Source of the DNA: an uncultured Prevotellaceae bacterium | Lineage (GTDB): Bacteria; Bacteroidota; Bacteroidia; Bacteroidales; Muribaculaceae | Reading direction: 5' to 3' | Assembly (NCBI GenBank): GCA_905207705.1 | Contig: CAJLMA010000001.1 | Coordinates: 124,001 to 188,000 of the forward strand | Length of the DNA stretch: 64,000 bases | Shown here: one piece after another, positions 1-10,003 of the stretch | How positions within the stretch are numbered: position 1 is the stretch's first letter | Layout of the letters: each line of letters begins with the position of its first letter | The notes under the pieces: model-generated | What the model was told of the DNA's origin: nothing | The model's input: the letters and a program-made list of their open reading frames with translations, nothing else | The model's database searches: none | Translations under genes and position numbers: made by a program

Positions 1-1524
1 CAGGCAATCGACAACTCCCCAAGTAAATATTACTCTGAATGGATGCACTCAAAAGATATTTTTGAATCAATGCCATTGAGTACTAATATCCTATATGCAA
101 ACACATATTTCATTCTCGCCGAAATGGCCGATGAACTAAAAATAGAAAATGACTACCGCACAACTTTCAAACGATTAAAAAATGCCATCAACCAAAATCT
201 TTGGATTGAAGAGCTGGAATGCTATAGCGCATATCTTTATGGAACAATTTTCAATATGCCGGCACCCATGATTGACAATTTAGGACAAGCTATAAGCATA
301 ATATGGGACATTGCCGAGGATGACCGTGCTGCAAATCTTCTGGCAAACACTCCATTCCCAAAATTCGGCATCCCCCAATATTATCCATTGCCTGATTCTA
401 TTGGTAAATATATGAGTTACCCTTTCATGCAAGCACTTTGGAACATAGCCGCAGCCAAAGATGGCAACGAGAGCGTTTTACGCCACGGACTTGGAGCATT
501 ATACCGTTCGCCTGCAACACATGGCTCGCATAAATGTATAGTTGCGTCAGAGTCCGGAGAAATAGAAAAATGCAATGACATGACAGGCTTGATAAATGCC
601 TCAGGAAACATCGCAATGATATTTCACATTTTTGCAGGAATGGTATTCCATCCCTATGGGATAGAATTCAATCCTGTAGTTCCAATGTGCCTTAACGGCA
701 CAAAAAAAATCAATGACTTCAAATACCGACAAGCCAAACTTGATATAACAATAGAAGGTGCAGGCAATGAGATAGACAAATTTATGCTCGATGACATACT
801 CCAGACAGACAACTTGATTCCTGATACCTTAAAAGGACAACACTCTATTAAAATAATCCTAAAACAAGGGCACAAATATTCTCAAGAAATATCTTTTGTC
901 AATGATTTAAACCTACATCGCCTGCCTGCAACGCCTTCAATAATCTGCAGTAACGATTCTTGCCACATGCTAAACTCTGACATTCCATGTACCTTAATCA
1001 TAAATGGCAGTAAAACAGATATTGAATCTGAATTCTTCAACAGACCCGACACATCGACTGCACATTTTCAAATCATAACGGCAGCAAACAAAAAAGGATT
1101 CATGTCTGCCCCGTTGGAATTTATTACATACGATAACAACCCTGATTCCAAGACATTGCATAATGGCAATTACATTCAAGTGAAAAATGCAAACAAATTC
1201 AACTTTACCAACGCAAGCGATACTTGCCTGACGTTTCAAATAAAAACAGCCGAAGCCGGGAAATACTTTATAAATCTTGAATATAATGTAAATTCATGCA
1301 CGGATGATTGTGTAATTTATTCAATTCTCGTAAATACTCACAAACAAGGGGCTTTAATCCTGCCTTTATCACAAAAAGGCGAACAACCAAGCAACAGAAT
1401 ACAAATTGAGCTGATAAAAGGAATCAATAAACTCCAACTAAACCGGCTCAACTATACAAACGATGAACTAAATAATATAACCTTGAAATACTTCAGGGTA
1501 ATTAAAAACAATTTCAATAATTAA
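1..1524 (+). CDS. Six-hairpin glycosidase, C-terminal part (5' end outside window)
   Basis: The reading frame is open from the first base, so the gene begins upstream; an ATG at 43 is internal. The first ~240 visible residues look like the last helices of an (alpha/alpha)6 barrel of the kind found in GH63/GH78-like and glycogen-debranching-like enzymes: alternating amphipathic helices, a YMSYPFMQALWNIAAAKDGNE segment resembling the family's aromatic-rich substrate loop, and HPYGIEFNPVVP at the junction with a C-terminal beta-sandwich region. The rest (~250 residues) is beta-rich and ends at FNN. It lies 17 bases upstream of the SusA-like amylase on the same strand, so the two are probably co-transcribed and both act on glycans. 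The exact GH family and substrate cannot be read from this fragment. Confidence 0.6.
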   Translation, partial: QAIDNSPSKYYSEWMHSKDIFESMPLSTNILYANTYFILAEMADELKIENDYRTTFKRLKNAINQNLWIEELECYSAYLYGTIFNMPAPMIDNLGQAISIIWDIAEDDRAANLLANTPFPKFGIPQYYPLPDSIGKYMSYPFMQALWNIAAAKDGNESVLRHGLGALYRSPATHGSHKCIVASESGEIEKCNDMTGLINASGNIAMIFHIFAGMVFHPYGIEFNPVVPMCLNGTKKINDFKYRQAKLDITIEGAGNEIDKFMLDDILQTDNLIPDTLKGQHSIKIILKQGHKYSQEISFVNDLNLHRLPATPSIICSNDSCHMLNSDIPCTLIINGSKTDIESEFFNRPDTSTAHFQIITAANKKGFMSAPLEFITYDNNPDSKTLHNGNYIQVKNANKFNFTNASDTCLTFQIKTAEAGKYFINLEYNVNSCTDDCVIYSILVNTHKQGALILPLSQKGEQPSNRIQIELIKGINKLQLNRLNYTNDELNNITLKYFRVIKNNFNN

Positions 1525-1541
1525 CAATTTATTAAAAAAAC

Positions 1542-3392
1542 ATGAACTACCTAAGAACACTTATCGTTGCGCTCGCACTTATAATGAGCATTGGCGCGTA
1601 TGCGAAAGACAAGCATGAAAACAACATCAGCGTTGAACCTCCATTTTGGTGGGCCGGAATGAAAATCGAAAATTTACAACTTATTGTAAATTCACCTCAA
1701 ATAAGAGATGCAGAACCTTCCATAAGTTATCCGGGAGTCAAAATCGACAGTGTAGTAAGGCTCGACAGCCCTAATTACCAAATAATATATCTCAATGTTG
1801 CGTCCTCTGCAACCCCTGGCAAAATGGATATATTTTTCAAAAACGGGAAAAAGAGCACAAAGATAACCTACGAGTTGAAAAAACGTGACGGCATTATGCC
1901 AAACACATTTTCATCGGAAGACATTTTGTATCTGATAATGCCAGACAGATTTGCAGACGGAGACTCCACAAACAACATTGCAGACGGACTTGATTTCCCG
2001 GTGCAAGTAGACCGCAACAATCCTAATGCAAGACATGGTGGCGACTTAAAAGGTATCGAACAACATCTCGATTATATCGAATCTCTCGGCATGACAGCCA
2101 TATGGCTCAATCCTGTTCTTGAAAACGACATGCCAGGAGGTTCATACCACGGATATGCAACAACCGACTACTATAAAGTCGATCCTCGCTTTGGCTCAAA
2201 CGAAGACTATGTAAATCTTATCGCCAAAACCCATGAGAGAGGCATGAAAGTAGTAATGGACATGATATTCAACCACAGCGGAAGCGAACACCCTTGGATG
2301 AAAGACATGCCATCAAAAGATTGGTATAATCATCCGGAAGGAGATGTCATGACCAATTTCAGATTATCTACAATAAACGATCCTTATGCAAGTAAATATG
2401 ACTACGACCGTTCGGTAAAGGGTTGGTTTGTTCCATCAATGCCCGACCTTAACCAGTGCAACCCTCATGTAATGAAATATTTGATTCAAAATTCAATATG
2501 GTGGATTGAATACAGCAAGATTGACGGAATCCGCATGGATACTTACCCTTACGCCGACATGCAACCGATGGCGCAGTGGATCAGCGATGTAAGGACTGAA
2601 TATCCAGGCTTCAATATCGTGGGTGAATGCTGGTATGGAGATGTTCCTGGAACAGCTTACTGGCAAGCAGGTAGCAACTTGAATATCGGCAATACAATGC
2701 TTCCAACAGTCATGGACTTCCCGACAATGCTTATTGCTAACAGTACATTCCATGGCAATACCTTGGAATATGGCAAGGGATTGAACGAAATATATAACCG
2801 TCTTGCACTCGACTATCTGTACAAAGATACTGAATCTGTTCTGACCTTCCTCGACAATCACGATACCGACAGATTCCTGCTTGAAATGCCGAAGAATCTT
2901 GGTTCATGGAAACAAGGCATGGCATTCCTCCTCACGACTCGCGGAATACCTCAAATTTATTATGGCACAGAATTGCTGATGAACGGAACAAAAAAAATAT
3001 CAGATGGGAACATTCGCCTTGACGTGCCTGGCGGATTCCCGGGTGACGACCATAATGAATTCACGGCAGCCGGACGCAGTGACTTGCAAAATGAAGCATA
3101 CGACTTCATTGCTAAACTTGCAAAATGGAGAAAAGGGAACAAAGTTATTTCTCATGGCAAATTGTTACACTTCATGCCCGAAAACGGCCTATATGTATAT
3201 CAACGCAGTCTTGATGGCAAACGTGTTGTTGTTATTATGAACGGAACCGACAAGCAGCTCGATGTTGATATGAAACCATACGGAGAAATACTTCAACCGG
3301 GTAACGCTTTGAAAGATGTCATCAGTGGCAAAACAATTACAATTATTCCCAAAATGACATTCGAGCCACGAGCTTTGTACATCCTCGAATAA
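1542..3392 (+). CDS. susA: GH13 alpha-amylase/neopullulanase, SusA-like
   Basis: Hydrolyses alpha-1,4 links in maltooligosaccharides or cyclodextrin/pullulan-type substrates in the periplasm. A signal peptide covers about residues 1-22 (ends GAYAKD). Residues ~28-115 form the N-terminal beta-sandwich of the cyclomaltodextrinase/neopullulanase group. The GH13 barrel follows, with region I DMIFNHSG (~240-247), region II DGIRMDTYP (nucleophile D333), region III VGECWYG (acid/base E362) and region IV FLDNHDTDR (H440, D441). The C-terminal beta domain ends in ALYILE. At 616 residues it is essentially the length of Bacteroides SusA. No susC, susD or susR is visible, so its place in a starch system is inferred. 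A terminator follows at once, so it ends the transcription unit. The symbol denotes SusA-like rather than proven orthology. Confidence 0.88.
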   Translation: MNYLRTLIVALALIMSIGAYAKDKHENNISVEPPFWWAGMKIENLQLIVNSPQIRDAEPSISYPGVKIDSVVRLDSPNYQIIYLNVASSATPGKMDIFFKNGKKSTKITYELKKRDGIMPNTFSSEDILYLIMPDRFADGDSTNNIADGLDFPVQVDRNNPNARHGGDLKGIEQHLDYIESLGMTAIWLNPVLENDMPGGSYHGYATTDYYKVDPRFGSNEDYVNLIAKTHERGMKVVMDMIFNHSGSEHPWMKDMPSKDWYNHPEGDVMTNFRLSTINDPYASKYDYDRSVKGWFVPSMPDLNQCNPHVMKYLIQNSIWWIEYSKIDGIRMDTYPYADMQPMAQWISDVRTEYPGFNIVGECWYGDVPGTAYWQAGSNLNIGNTMLPTVMDFPTMLIANSTFHGNTLEYGKGLNEIYNRLALDYLYKDTESVLTFLDNHDTDRFLLEMPKNLGSWKQGMAFLLTTRGIPQIYYGTELLMNGTKKISDGNIRLDVPGGFPGDDHNEFTAAGRSDLQNEAYDFIAKLAKWRKGNKVISHGKLLHFMPENGLYVYQRSLDGKRVVVIMNGTDKQLDVDMKPYGEILQPGNALKDVISGKTITIIPKMTFEPRALYILE

Positions 3393-3410
3393 TAAATTAA
3401 ATCACTTTCA

Positions 3411-3448
3411 AAGGCCGCAAGTTCTCACAAAACTTAGCGGCCTTTTTT
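3411..3448 (+). terminator. Rho-independent terminator after the amylase
   Basis: AAGGCCGC pairs with GCGGCCTT, extended by AAGTT/AACTT with one bulged base, and is followed by a run of six T. It separates the glycosidase pair from feoB. Confidence 0.85.
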
Positions 3449-3491
3449 GTTGCATCTTATTTATAATAATTCTAAATAATATTTCCATATG

Positions 3492-3524
3492 CTTGCATTT
3501 CTCACAAATATTATCATAACTTTG
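3492..3524 (+). promoter_or_regulatory. Bacteroidota-type promoter of feoB
   Basis: TAACTTTG at 3517-3524 matches the -7 consensus TAnnTTTG. CTTG at 3492-3495 sits 21 bases upstream as a weak -33. The predicted start of transcription lies about 17 bases before the ATG, so the leader is very short. I see no Fur-type box. Confidence 0.6.
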
Positions 3525-3546
3525 CACAATAAAAATTAATTAAGCA

Positions 3547-5952
3547 ATGACCAAACTTTCTGAACTAAAAACAGGAGAACAAGCAACAGTTGTCAAGATT
3601 CTCGGACATGGAGCTTTTCGCAAACGTGTCATCGAAATGGGATTCGTGCGCGGACATAATGTAAAGGTTCTTCTGAATGCACCTTTAAAGGATCCTATTA
3701 AATATAAAATCCTTGATTATGAAATTTCTCTACGGCGTAGTGAAGCCGATTTAATAGAAGTCGTAAGAGACAATGAATACGCACAAAAGAAAAAACAATT
3801 CACAACAACCGAAGACAGCGACAACCAAACAGACACAGGAGGCTCTAATCAAGATACAATAGAACGAGAAAGAAACACTATAAACATTGCCCTTATAGGC
3901 AATCCTAACTGTGGCAAAACTTCATTGTTCAACGAACTATGCAACGGGCATGAACGTGTGGGCAATTACAGTGGAGTGACTGTCGATGCCAAAGACGGGC
4001 ATTTCGATTATGGCGGATTCCACTTCAAGGTAGTGGACTTGCCCGGCACATATTCACTTTCCTCCTATTCCCCAGAGGAACGATATGTGAGACGATATTT
4101 GAAAGATGAAACCCCCGATGTAATCGTCAATGTTGTTGTCGCTTCCAACCTTGAGCGCAATTTATATTTGACTACCGAACTCATAGACATGGACCGAAGC
4201 ATGGTCATTGCCCTAAACATGTATGACGAACTTGAAGCAAGCGGAGCCAAACTCGACCATGAGCAATTGGGACGGATGATTGGTGTGCCAATGATTCCAA
4301 CAGTATCAAAATCTGGCAAAGGCATAAAAAATTTGCTCGATACAATCATCCAAGTTTTTGAAAACACAAATAAAATCGTAAGACACGTCCATGTGAACCT
4401 CGGTTCTGAAATTGAAGAAGCCATAACCGTACTTAAAAATGAAATAAAGAAAAGTTCTCTACCCATATCACAAAAGTTCTCCCCGCGTTACCTCGCTATA
4501 AAATTACTCGAGAATGATGCCGAGGTACTGGAAGAACTAGAAGGTGCACCTGATCTTGACTCGTGGATACAATTGCGCAACAAGGCTGTGGAACATATAG
4601 AATCGGTGGGTAACGAAGACATTGTATCGATAATAGCAAGCGAAAAATACGGATTTATCTCGGGTGCATTAAAAGAAACGATGACTCCAGAGACAAAGTC
4701 AAACGACCAAAGGACCACCGACATCATCGATACTATTGTAACTCACAAATTATTCGGATTTCCTATTTTTCTACTGATAATGTGGTTCATCTTCTGGGTG
4801 ACATTTGAACTTGGCTCATATCCGATGGATTGGATTGATGCCGGAGTTGCTTGGCTGTCCGACACCGTTCGCGAATTCATGCCGGCCGGACCGTTGAAAG
4901 ACCTCATTATCGATGGTATAATTGGCGGTGTCGGCGGCGTAATTGTCTTCTTGCCAAATATAATGATACTGTATTTCTTCATTTCATTCATGGAAGACTC
5001 AGGATACATGGCAAGAGCTGCTTTCATAATGGACAAGATAATGCACAAAATGGGGCTGCATGGAAAATCATTTATCCCATTGATAATGGGATTCGGATGT
5101 AACGTCCCCGCAGTCATGTCTTCGCGCATCATCGAAAGTCGCAGCAGTCGACTCATCACCATGCTTATAATACCATTCATGTCGTGCAGCGCACGTCTCC
5201 CAATATACCTGTTGCTCGTAGGCACATTCTTCCCGTCAAATGCATCCTTTGTAATACTGTCATTATACATACTGAGCATTATAGTCGCCATCATAACGGC
5301 AAAACTCATGCGCAAGACAATGTTCAAAAAAGATGAAACTCCATTTGTGATGGAATTGCCACCCTACCGTGTCCCGACCATGAAAGCATCATTACACCAT
5401 ATGTGGGAAAAAGGTGAACAATACCTGAAAAAAATGGGAGGAGTCATTTTAATAGGTAGTATCGCAATATGGGCACTAAGTTACTTCCCTCGCGATTTCA
5501 ACAAAAGCAACGAACAAATGACTGCTACCGAAATTGCCGAACAGCAACAAAACAGTTATCTTGCATCTATAGGACGATTCTTCGAGCCGCTTGTTGAGCC
5601 GCTTGGATTCAATTGGAAAGGCTCCGTGGCCCTTATAAGCGGTGCAACTGCCAAGGAAATAGTCGTATCCACTCTCGGAGTATTGTATTCAAACGACAAT
5701 GATTCGGCCGAAAGCTTGTCTCAACGCATTGCAGAAGTGAATCCTGAAACCGGCACACCCGATTTTACACCACTTGTCGCTCTTAGCTTCATGGTATTTG
5801 TCGTGCTTTATTTCCCTTGTATTGCAACGATAGTAGCAATATCCCGCGAAGCAGGAGGATGGAAATATGGTGCATTCACAATCATATATAACACTGCAGT
5901 TGCTTGGATATTCTCATTTATAGTGTACCAAGTAGGTTCTCTATTTTTATAA
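3547..5952 (+). CDS. feoB: Ferrous iron transporter, FeoA-FeoB fusion
   Basis: Imports Fe(II) across the inner membrane. Residues 1-75 are a FeoA (SH3-like) domain, encoded separately in E. coli but fused here. A charged linker (~76-110) follows, then the G domain with G1 GNPNCGKTS (~118-126), G3 DLPGTYSLS and a G4-position NMYD. The helical spacer comes next, and the membrane part carries both Gate motifs: GFGCNVPAVMSSR and MSCSARLPIY. About eight or more hydrophobic segments are visible. At 801 residues it fits FeoAB fusions in gut Bacteroidales. It stands alone between two terminators with its own promoter. Confidence 0.97.
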   Translation: MTKLSELKTGEQATVVKILGHGAFRKRVIEMGFVRGHNVKVLLNAPLKDPIKYKILDYEISLRRSEADLIEVVRDNEYAQKKKQFTTTEDSDNQTDTGGSNQDTIERERNTINIALIGNPNCGKTSLFNELCNGHERVGNYSGVTVDAKDGHFDYGGFHFKVVDLPGTYSLSSYSPEERYVRRYLKDETPDVIVNVVVASNLERNLYLTTELIDMDRSMVIALNMYDELEASGAKLDHEQLGRMIGVPMIPTVSKSGKGIKNLLDTIIQVFENTNKIVRHVHVNLGSEIEEAITVLKNEIKKSSLPISQKFSPRYLAIKLLENDAEVLEELEGAPDLDSWIQLRNKAVEHIESVGNEDIVSIIASEKYGFISGALKETMTPETKSNDQRTTDIIDTIVTHKLFGFPIFLLIMWFIFWVTFELGSYPMDWIDAGVAWLSDTVREFMPAGPLKDLIIDGIIGGVGGVIVFLPNIMILYFFISFMEDSGYMARAAFIMDKIMHKMGLHGKSFIPLIMGFGCNVPAVMSSRIIESRSSRLITMLIIPFMSCSARLPIYLLLVGTFFPSNASFVILSLYILSIIVAIITAKLMRKTMFKKDETPFVMELPPYRVPTMKASLHHMWEKGEQYLKKMGGVILIGSIAIWALSYFPRDFNKSNEQMTATEIAEQQQNSYLASIGRFFEPLVEPLGFNWKGSVALISGATAKEIVVSTLGVLYSNDNDSAESLSQRIAEVNPETGTPDFTPLVALSFMVFVVLYFPCIATIVAISREAGGWKYGAFTIIYNTAVAWIFSFIVYQVGSLFL

Positions 5953-5969
5953 TACCTCATTAAATTAAT

Positions 5970-6016
5970 AATGCCGACATGAGAAAATATTAAAATTTCC
6001 ATGCCGGCATTTTTTA
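5970..6016 (+). terminator. Rho-independent terminator after feoB
   Basis: AATGCCGACATG pairs with CATGCCGGCATT (one mismatch) across a ~18-base AT-rich loop and is followed by six T. Confidence 0.82.
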
Positions 6017-6148
6017 TTCGAGAATTATTAAATTTGTAACAATTGCTGCTATATCATGTAAAAGCAACAAATACGACTTTGGAGCTATTTATTTTGCATA
6101 GTCTCCAAATTCTAAACTTGCATTAAAACTTCATAACTCATAATTTCT

Positions 6149-8629
6149 ATGACATACCTAAAACTCTTTATTGCCATGGCATTTGCCGAATTAACGATAT
6201 TTGGAATACATTCGATAGAATCGGCTGTAAATGATTCGGTAATGCTGTTTTCTTATGCTACTGCCAACGACGAAGGCCGAAGCGGACTAAAATATGCTTG
6301 GAGCATTGATGGAAACAAATGGACTGAAATATGCGACAACTCAGGTTTCTTAAAATGCGACTACGGACAATGGGGTGCCGAAAAACGCATGTTCTCTCCC
6401 ATGCTGTTTCTCGACTCGGCCAATGTATGGCATTGCGTATGGCAATTGAATGGAAATGGGAAAGAATTTGCCCACGCAGCATCTTCCAATTTAACCGATT
6501 GGAGACGACAATCTTATTTTACGCTTTCGCAATATGACAAATATGTAAATCCATCATGGAAAGATTTTAATATACAAACCATCCTGCTCGACGGCAATCA
6601 AGTCACAGGAACTGTCGCACGCATAAGCGGTCGACAAATCAACCATCTTATCAAAGAAGTTGAACTTCGTCGACAAAAATCCGTATCAAACAACGAACGA
6701 ATGCAACAAGACGCTCAACGGTTTGCCGATCTTGACCAATTAAATGCTAAGATTACAGTATCTGCCCTACCGCCAAAAGAAATAAGTGACAAGTTGATTG
6801 GCGTATTCTTTGAAGACATAAACTATGCTGCCGATGGCGGATTGTATGCCGAACTTATTCAGAACCGCGACTTCGAATACACTCCGGCCGATAATAGCAA
6901 TTGGCATTCATCATATTCCTGGACTTTTAATGGAAATGATGCAAATTTCTTGATAGACACGGTAAGTCCCATCCACATCAACAACCCTCATTACGCGACA
7001 ATTGAAATTTCACAGCCCGGACAGAAGTTGCGAAATTCCGGTTTTGATGGAATTGTTATGAAATCTGGCGATCTGTACTATTTCTCCTTGTTTGCAAAAG
7101 TTGATAACAACGATGGGAAAATCAGAATAAATATAATTGATGCCGATGGCAAGAAAATATCAACCGCCGACATAGCCATAAGTAATGGTAGCTGGATGAA
7201 ATATACCACTACCCTAAAGGCATCATGCAATGCCGACTCGGCAACCCTTGAAATTGAACCATTGACAAATGGCACATACTCTCTCGACATGATTTCCTTG
7301 TTTCCGCAAAACACATTTAAAGGACGAAAAAACGGATTACGCGCAGATTTGGCTCAAGCCATCGCCGATATCCACCCACGTTTCGTGAGATTTCCCGGAG
7401 GTTGCGTCACCCACGGCCAAGGCATTGACAACATTTACAAATGGAAGAATAGCATCGGCCCGCTTGAAACTCGCAAGCCGATGAAAAATATTTGGAATTA
7501 TCATCAATCATTAGGTCTGGGATTCTTCGAATATTTCCAATTCTGTGAGGATATCGGCGCAGAACCACTCCCGGTGATGGCAGCCGGAGTACCTTGCCAA
7601 AACTCTGCTTGTATACCGGGGAAATTATTAAGTGGAGGGCAACAAGGTGGCATTCCGATAGACCAGATGGACGAGTACATTCAAGATATCCTTGACTTGA
7701 TTGAATATGCCAACGGTGACCCAAACACGAATAAATGGGCAAAAATGCGCGCCGACGCAGGGCATCCCGAACCATTCAACTTGAAATATATCGGTATCGG
7801 AAATGAAGACTTGATAACTGATGTTTTCGAAACGCGGTTCACCATGATATATGAAGCCATAAGGAACAAATATCCCGACATCACTGTTATCGGCACAGTC
7901 GGTCCTTTCTCTGAAGGCACTGATTATGTCGAAGGATGGGAACTGGCTTCGCGCCTAAATATTCCCATGGTGGATGAACACTACTACAATACTCCTGGAT
8001 GGTTCATAAACAATCAAGACTTCTATGACAAATACGACCGTAACGCATCAAAAGTCTATCTTGGAGAATATGCCGCCCATCTGCCAGGCCGTCCAAGCAA
8101 TATTGAAACAGCTCTTGCCGAAGCCGCCTACCTAACAGCCATAGAACGAAATGGAGATGTAATTTCAATGGCATCCTATGCTCCTTTATTAGCCAAAGAG
8201 GGGCACATTCAATGGAATCCTGACTTGATATATTTCAACAACAAGGAAGTAAAACCTACGGTAGGCTATTATACCCAAATGCTATTCGGTCAAAACTCAG
8301 GGAATAAGTTCATCATGCATGAAATAGTCACCGATAACGAGCGTGAAGATGTGAACAAACGCATCGCCACTTCAATAGTAAAAGACAACGCGTCGGGCGA
8401 TATAATAATAAAGCTCGTCAACCTACTTCCAATAGATATCAATTCCGATATAGACATGTCGTCAATGCAATTGCCTTCTACACAAGAAGCATCCCTTACT
8501 GTACTGTCAGGACAACCTGAAGAAAAACATGCAAGACCTGTCTCATCCTCTATTCTCATAGACGGCAACAATTTCAACTATAGTATTCCGGCATATTCGT
8601 TGAACGTCATAAGATTAAAAACAAAATAA
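6149..8629 (+). CDS. Alpha-L-arabinofuranosidase, GH51, with N-terminal GH43-like module
   Basis: Releases terminal alpha-L-arabinofuranose from plant arabinan or arabinoxylan. Residues 1-26 are a hydrophobic leader ending ESA. Residues ~28-170 resemble part of a five-bladed propeller of the GH43 type (WSIDGNKWTE, FSPMLFLDS, WHCVWQLNGNG, ASSNLTDWRR), but too short to be a full catalytic domain. From ~205 the GH51 protein starts (GVFFEDINYAADGGLYAELI), with a carbohydrate-binding-like beta domain (~245-385). The catalytic barrel has RFPGGC (~414), acid/base E553 in GIGNEDL and nucleophile E640 in VYLGEYA. The C-terminal beta domain runs to the end. It is a single-gene unit between a terminator and a strong hairpin. 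No other arabinan genes are present nearby. Confidence 0.9.
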   Translation: MTYLKLFIAMAFAELTIFGIHSIESAVNDSVMLFSYATANDEGRSGLKYAWSIDGNKWTEICDNSGFLKCDYGQWGAEKRMFSPMLFLDSANVWHCVWQLNGNGKEFAHAASSNLTDWRRQSYFTLSQYDKYVNPSWKDFNIQTILLDGNQVTGTVARISGRQINHLIKEVELRRQKSVSNNERMQQDAQRFADLDQLNAKITVSALPPKEISDKLIGVFFEDINYAADGGLYAELIQNRDFEYTPADNSNWHSSYSWTFNGNDANFLIDTVSPIHINNPHYATIEISQPGQKLRNSGFDGIVMKSGDLYYFSLFAKVDNNDGKIRINIIDADGKKISTADIAISNGSWMKYTTTLKASCNADSATLEIEPLTNGTYSLDMISLFPQNTFKGRKNGLRADLAQAIADIHPRFVRFPGGCVTHGQGIDNIYKWKNSIGPLETRKPMKNIWNYHQSLGLGFFEYFQFCEDIGAEPLPVMAAGVPCQNSACIPGKLLSGGQQGGIPIDQMDEYIQDILDLIEYANGDPNTNKWAKMRADAGHPEPFNLKYIGIGNEDLITDVFETRFTMIYEAIRNKYPDITVIGTVGPFSEGTDYVEGWELASRLNIPMVDEHYYNTPGWFINNQDFYDKYDRNASKVYLGEYAAHLPGRPSNIETALAEAAYLTAIERNGDVISMASYAPLLAKEGHIQWNPDLIYFNNKEVKPTVGYYTQMLFGQNSGNKFIMHEIVTDNEREDVNKRIATSIVKDNASGDIIIKLVNLLPIDINSDIDMSSMQLPSTQEASLTVLSGQPEEKHARPVSSSILIDGNNFNYSIPAYSLNVIRLKTK

Positions 8630-8649
8630 CGCAAGGCAATGAACCTAAT

Positions 8650-8688
8650 AACAAGAGGACTAAGGTCGTATTCCTTAGTCCTCTTGTT
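8650..8688. terminator. Strong 16-bp stem-loop between the GH51 gene and tRNA-Arg
   Basis: AACAAGAGGACTAAGG and CCTTAGTCCTCTTGTT pair perfectly around a 7-base loop. It lies 20 bases after the GH51 stop and just downstream of the convergent tRNA-Arg, so it could end transcription from both sides. The T-tract on either side is poor. Confidence 0.65.
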
Positions 8689-8730
8689 AGTCTTTATCCA
8701 ATATAACTGTCTGTAAATCATATCGGGTAG

Positions 8731-8804
8731 TGATCCAGGCGGGATTCGAACCCACGACCCACAGCTTAGAAGGCTGTTGCTCTATCCAGCTGAGCTACTG
8801 GACC
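8731..8804 (-). tRNA. tRNA-Arg (anticodon TCT)
   Basis: On the minus strand the acceptor GGTCCAG pairs with CTGGATC (one G-U). The D arm GCTC...GAGC, anticodon arm ACAGC-CTTCTAA-GCTGT (anticodon TCT) and T arm GTGGG-TTCGAAT-CCCGC are all intact. It is 74 nt including the discriminator A; CCA is not encoded. It reads AGA codons. Confidence 0.96.
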
Positions 8805-8844
8805 AATCCTTTGTTTTCAATTTCACTATCACTGAAAACGCTTG

Positions 8845-8875
8845 CAAAGGTAAGCAATTCTTTTAAATTTTCAAA
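8845..8875 (-). promoter_or_regulatory. Promoter of tRNA-Arg
   Basis: Read on the minus strand, TTTG (8872-8875), exactly 19 bases, then TACCTTTG (8845-8852): a perfect match to the Bacteroidota vegetative promoter, ~40 bases upstream of the mature tRNA 5' end. Confidence 0.85.
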
Positions 8876-8951
8876 ATGACTTCTAAACAAAAAAATCCAT
8901 CTGGCAGATATTGTCCGAATTTCATTTCGTCTTCGAGCATAAATTGCATGT

Positions 8952-9992
8952 CTAAAAATCTATTTTTCTAATTATCTTACCCGAAGTAGTTTCCTTAAAT
9001 TTATTCACTGCGACATAATGACGAGGGACTGCATAAGACGGAAGTATCGACTTCATTTGTTCTACAAATGAAGGTTTAATTTCACCTTCAAGAATCTTTC
9101 CAACAGGTAAATTTTTATATTCCAACGCCAATACAGTCTCTTCTCCCCACTTATCAGAAGGGCGTGAAGTTATGAAATATCGCGAATGGCTTATCAGTTT
9201 AGATAATTTCTTCTCAACTTCTTCGGGGAATATCTTAATTCCTCCCGAATTGATAACATTATCAAAACGACCTTTCCAATAGAAATTCCTATCGTCAATC
9301 AAATCAACCATGTCATTGGTGACAATCTGTTTCATTGAAAATTGAGGAACATTTATAACGAGACAACCCCTACAATCCAATTCAAACGATACATCTCCTA
9401 TTGCAGTAAAAGGATTAGGCTCTCCAGATGCAACTTTAGAAAGAGCAATATGACTGCAAGTTTCGGTCATTCCATAGGTTTTATAAGCATCTACCCCTTT
9501 GTCGGCGAGCCAATGTTCCACTCGAGGCGACAACTGCCCTCCTCCGATTATCATGGAACGTACATTCTCAAGCAACCCCGGATTGTTTATTAAGAAACCT
9601 AATTGCGACGGCACAAATGCCGCCAAGTCAATCTTTGCCCCGGAATAATCAGCAAGAGGTTCATTTGTAGGCTTTTCCTCGCAAATAGCAGCACCAGACT
9701 CTATTGCTCTGACAATCATCATTTTGCCTGCTATATATGTAGGCGACAAAGGCAAGTATAGAAGAGAATCCTTATTTATGCCAAAGAAAAAATTAGTCAG
9801 TCGTGCCGAACTTCTCATGTCGGCTTTAAGCAACCTTATTTCCTTCGGCTCTCCGGTCGACCCCGAAGTGTGTGCTACGACATAATCATTTTCGTTAAGA
9901 AATTCTTCCAAAAAATCAGCAAACGCCTGTGATGCCGACGCTCTCACATCATCTATATCGCGACATGACTTGTTATTGATGGTCAATAGCAT
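8952..9992 (-). CDS. menE: O-succinylbenzoate-CoA ligase
   Basis: Activates o-succinylbenzoate to its CoA thioester in menaquinone synthesis. It is an ANL-superfamily adenylating enzyme of the short Bacteroidales form. The P-loop-like motif HTSGSTGEPKEI is near the N-terminus, followed by KTYGMTETCSH (A5 region), KGRFDNVINSGGIKI (hinge) and a C-terminal TSGKIIRK containing the catalytic lysine. A start at 10022 would use TTG and overlap menC. The ATG at 9992 gives 346 residues and an 11-base gap after menC, so I prefer it. Last gene of a menB-menC-menE run. Confidence 0.92.
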   Translation of the reverse strand: MLLTINNKSCRDIDDVRASASQAFADFLEEFLNENDYVVAHTSGSTGEPKEIRLLKADMRSSARLTNFFFGINKDSLLYLPLSPTYIAGKMMIVRAIESGAAICEEKPTNEPLADYSGAKIDLAAFVPSQLGFLINNPGLLENVRSMIIGGGQLSPRVEHWLADKGVDAYKTYGMTETCSHIALSKVASGEPNPFTAIGDVSFELDCRGCLVINVPQFSMKQIVTNDMVDLIDDRNFYWKGRFDNVINSGGIKIFPEEVEKKLSKLISHSRYFITSRPSDKWGEETVLALEYKNLPVGKILEGEIKPSFVEQMKSILPSYAVPRHYVAVNKFKETTSGKIIRKIDF

Positions 9993-10003
9993 GATATCTA
10001 TTT

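Noticed and set aside
4743..5327. 194-residue minus-strand frame inside feoB
   Set aside because: Antisense to the conserved membrane part of feoB; no family resemblance.
1..8629. A complete polysaccharide utilisation locus with the SusA-like and GH51 genes
   Set aside because: No susC/susD pair or PUL regulator is present, and terminators and feoB separate the glycosidases.
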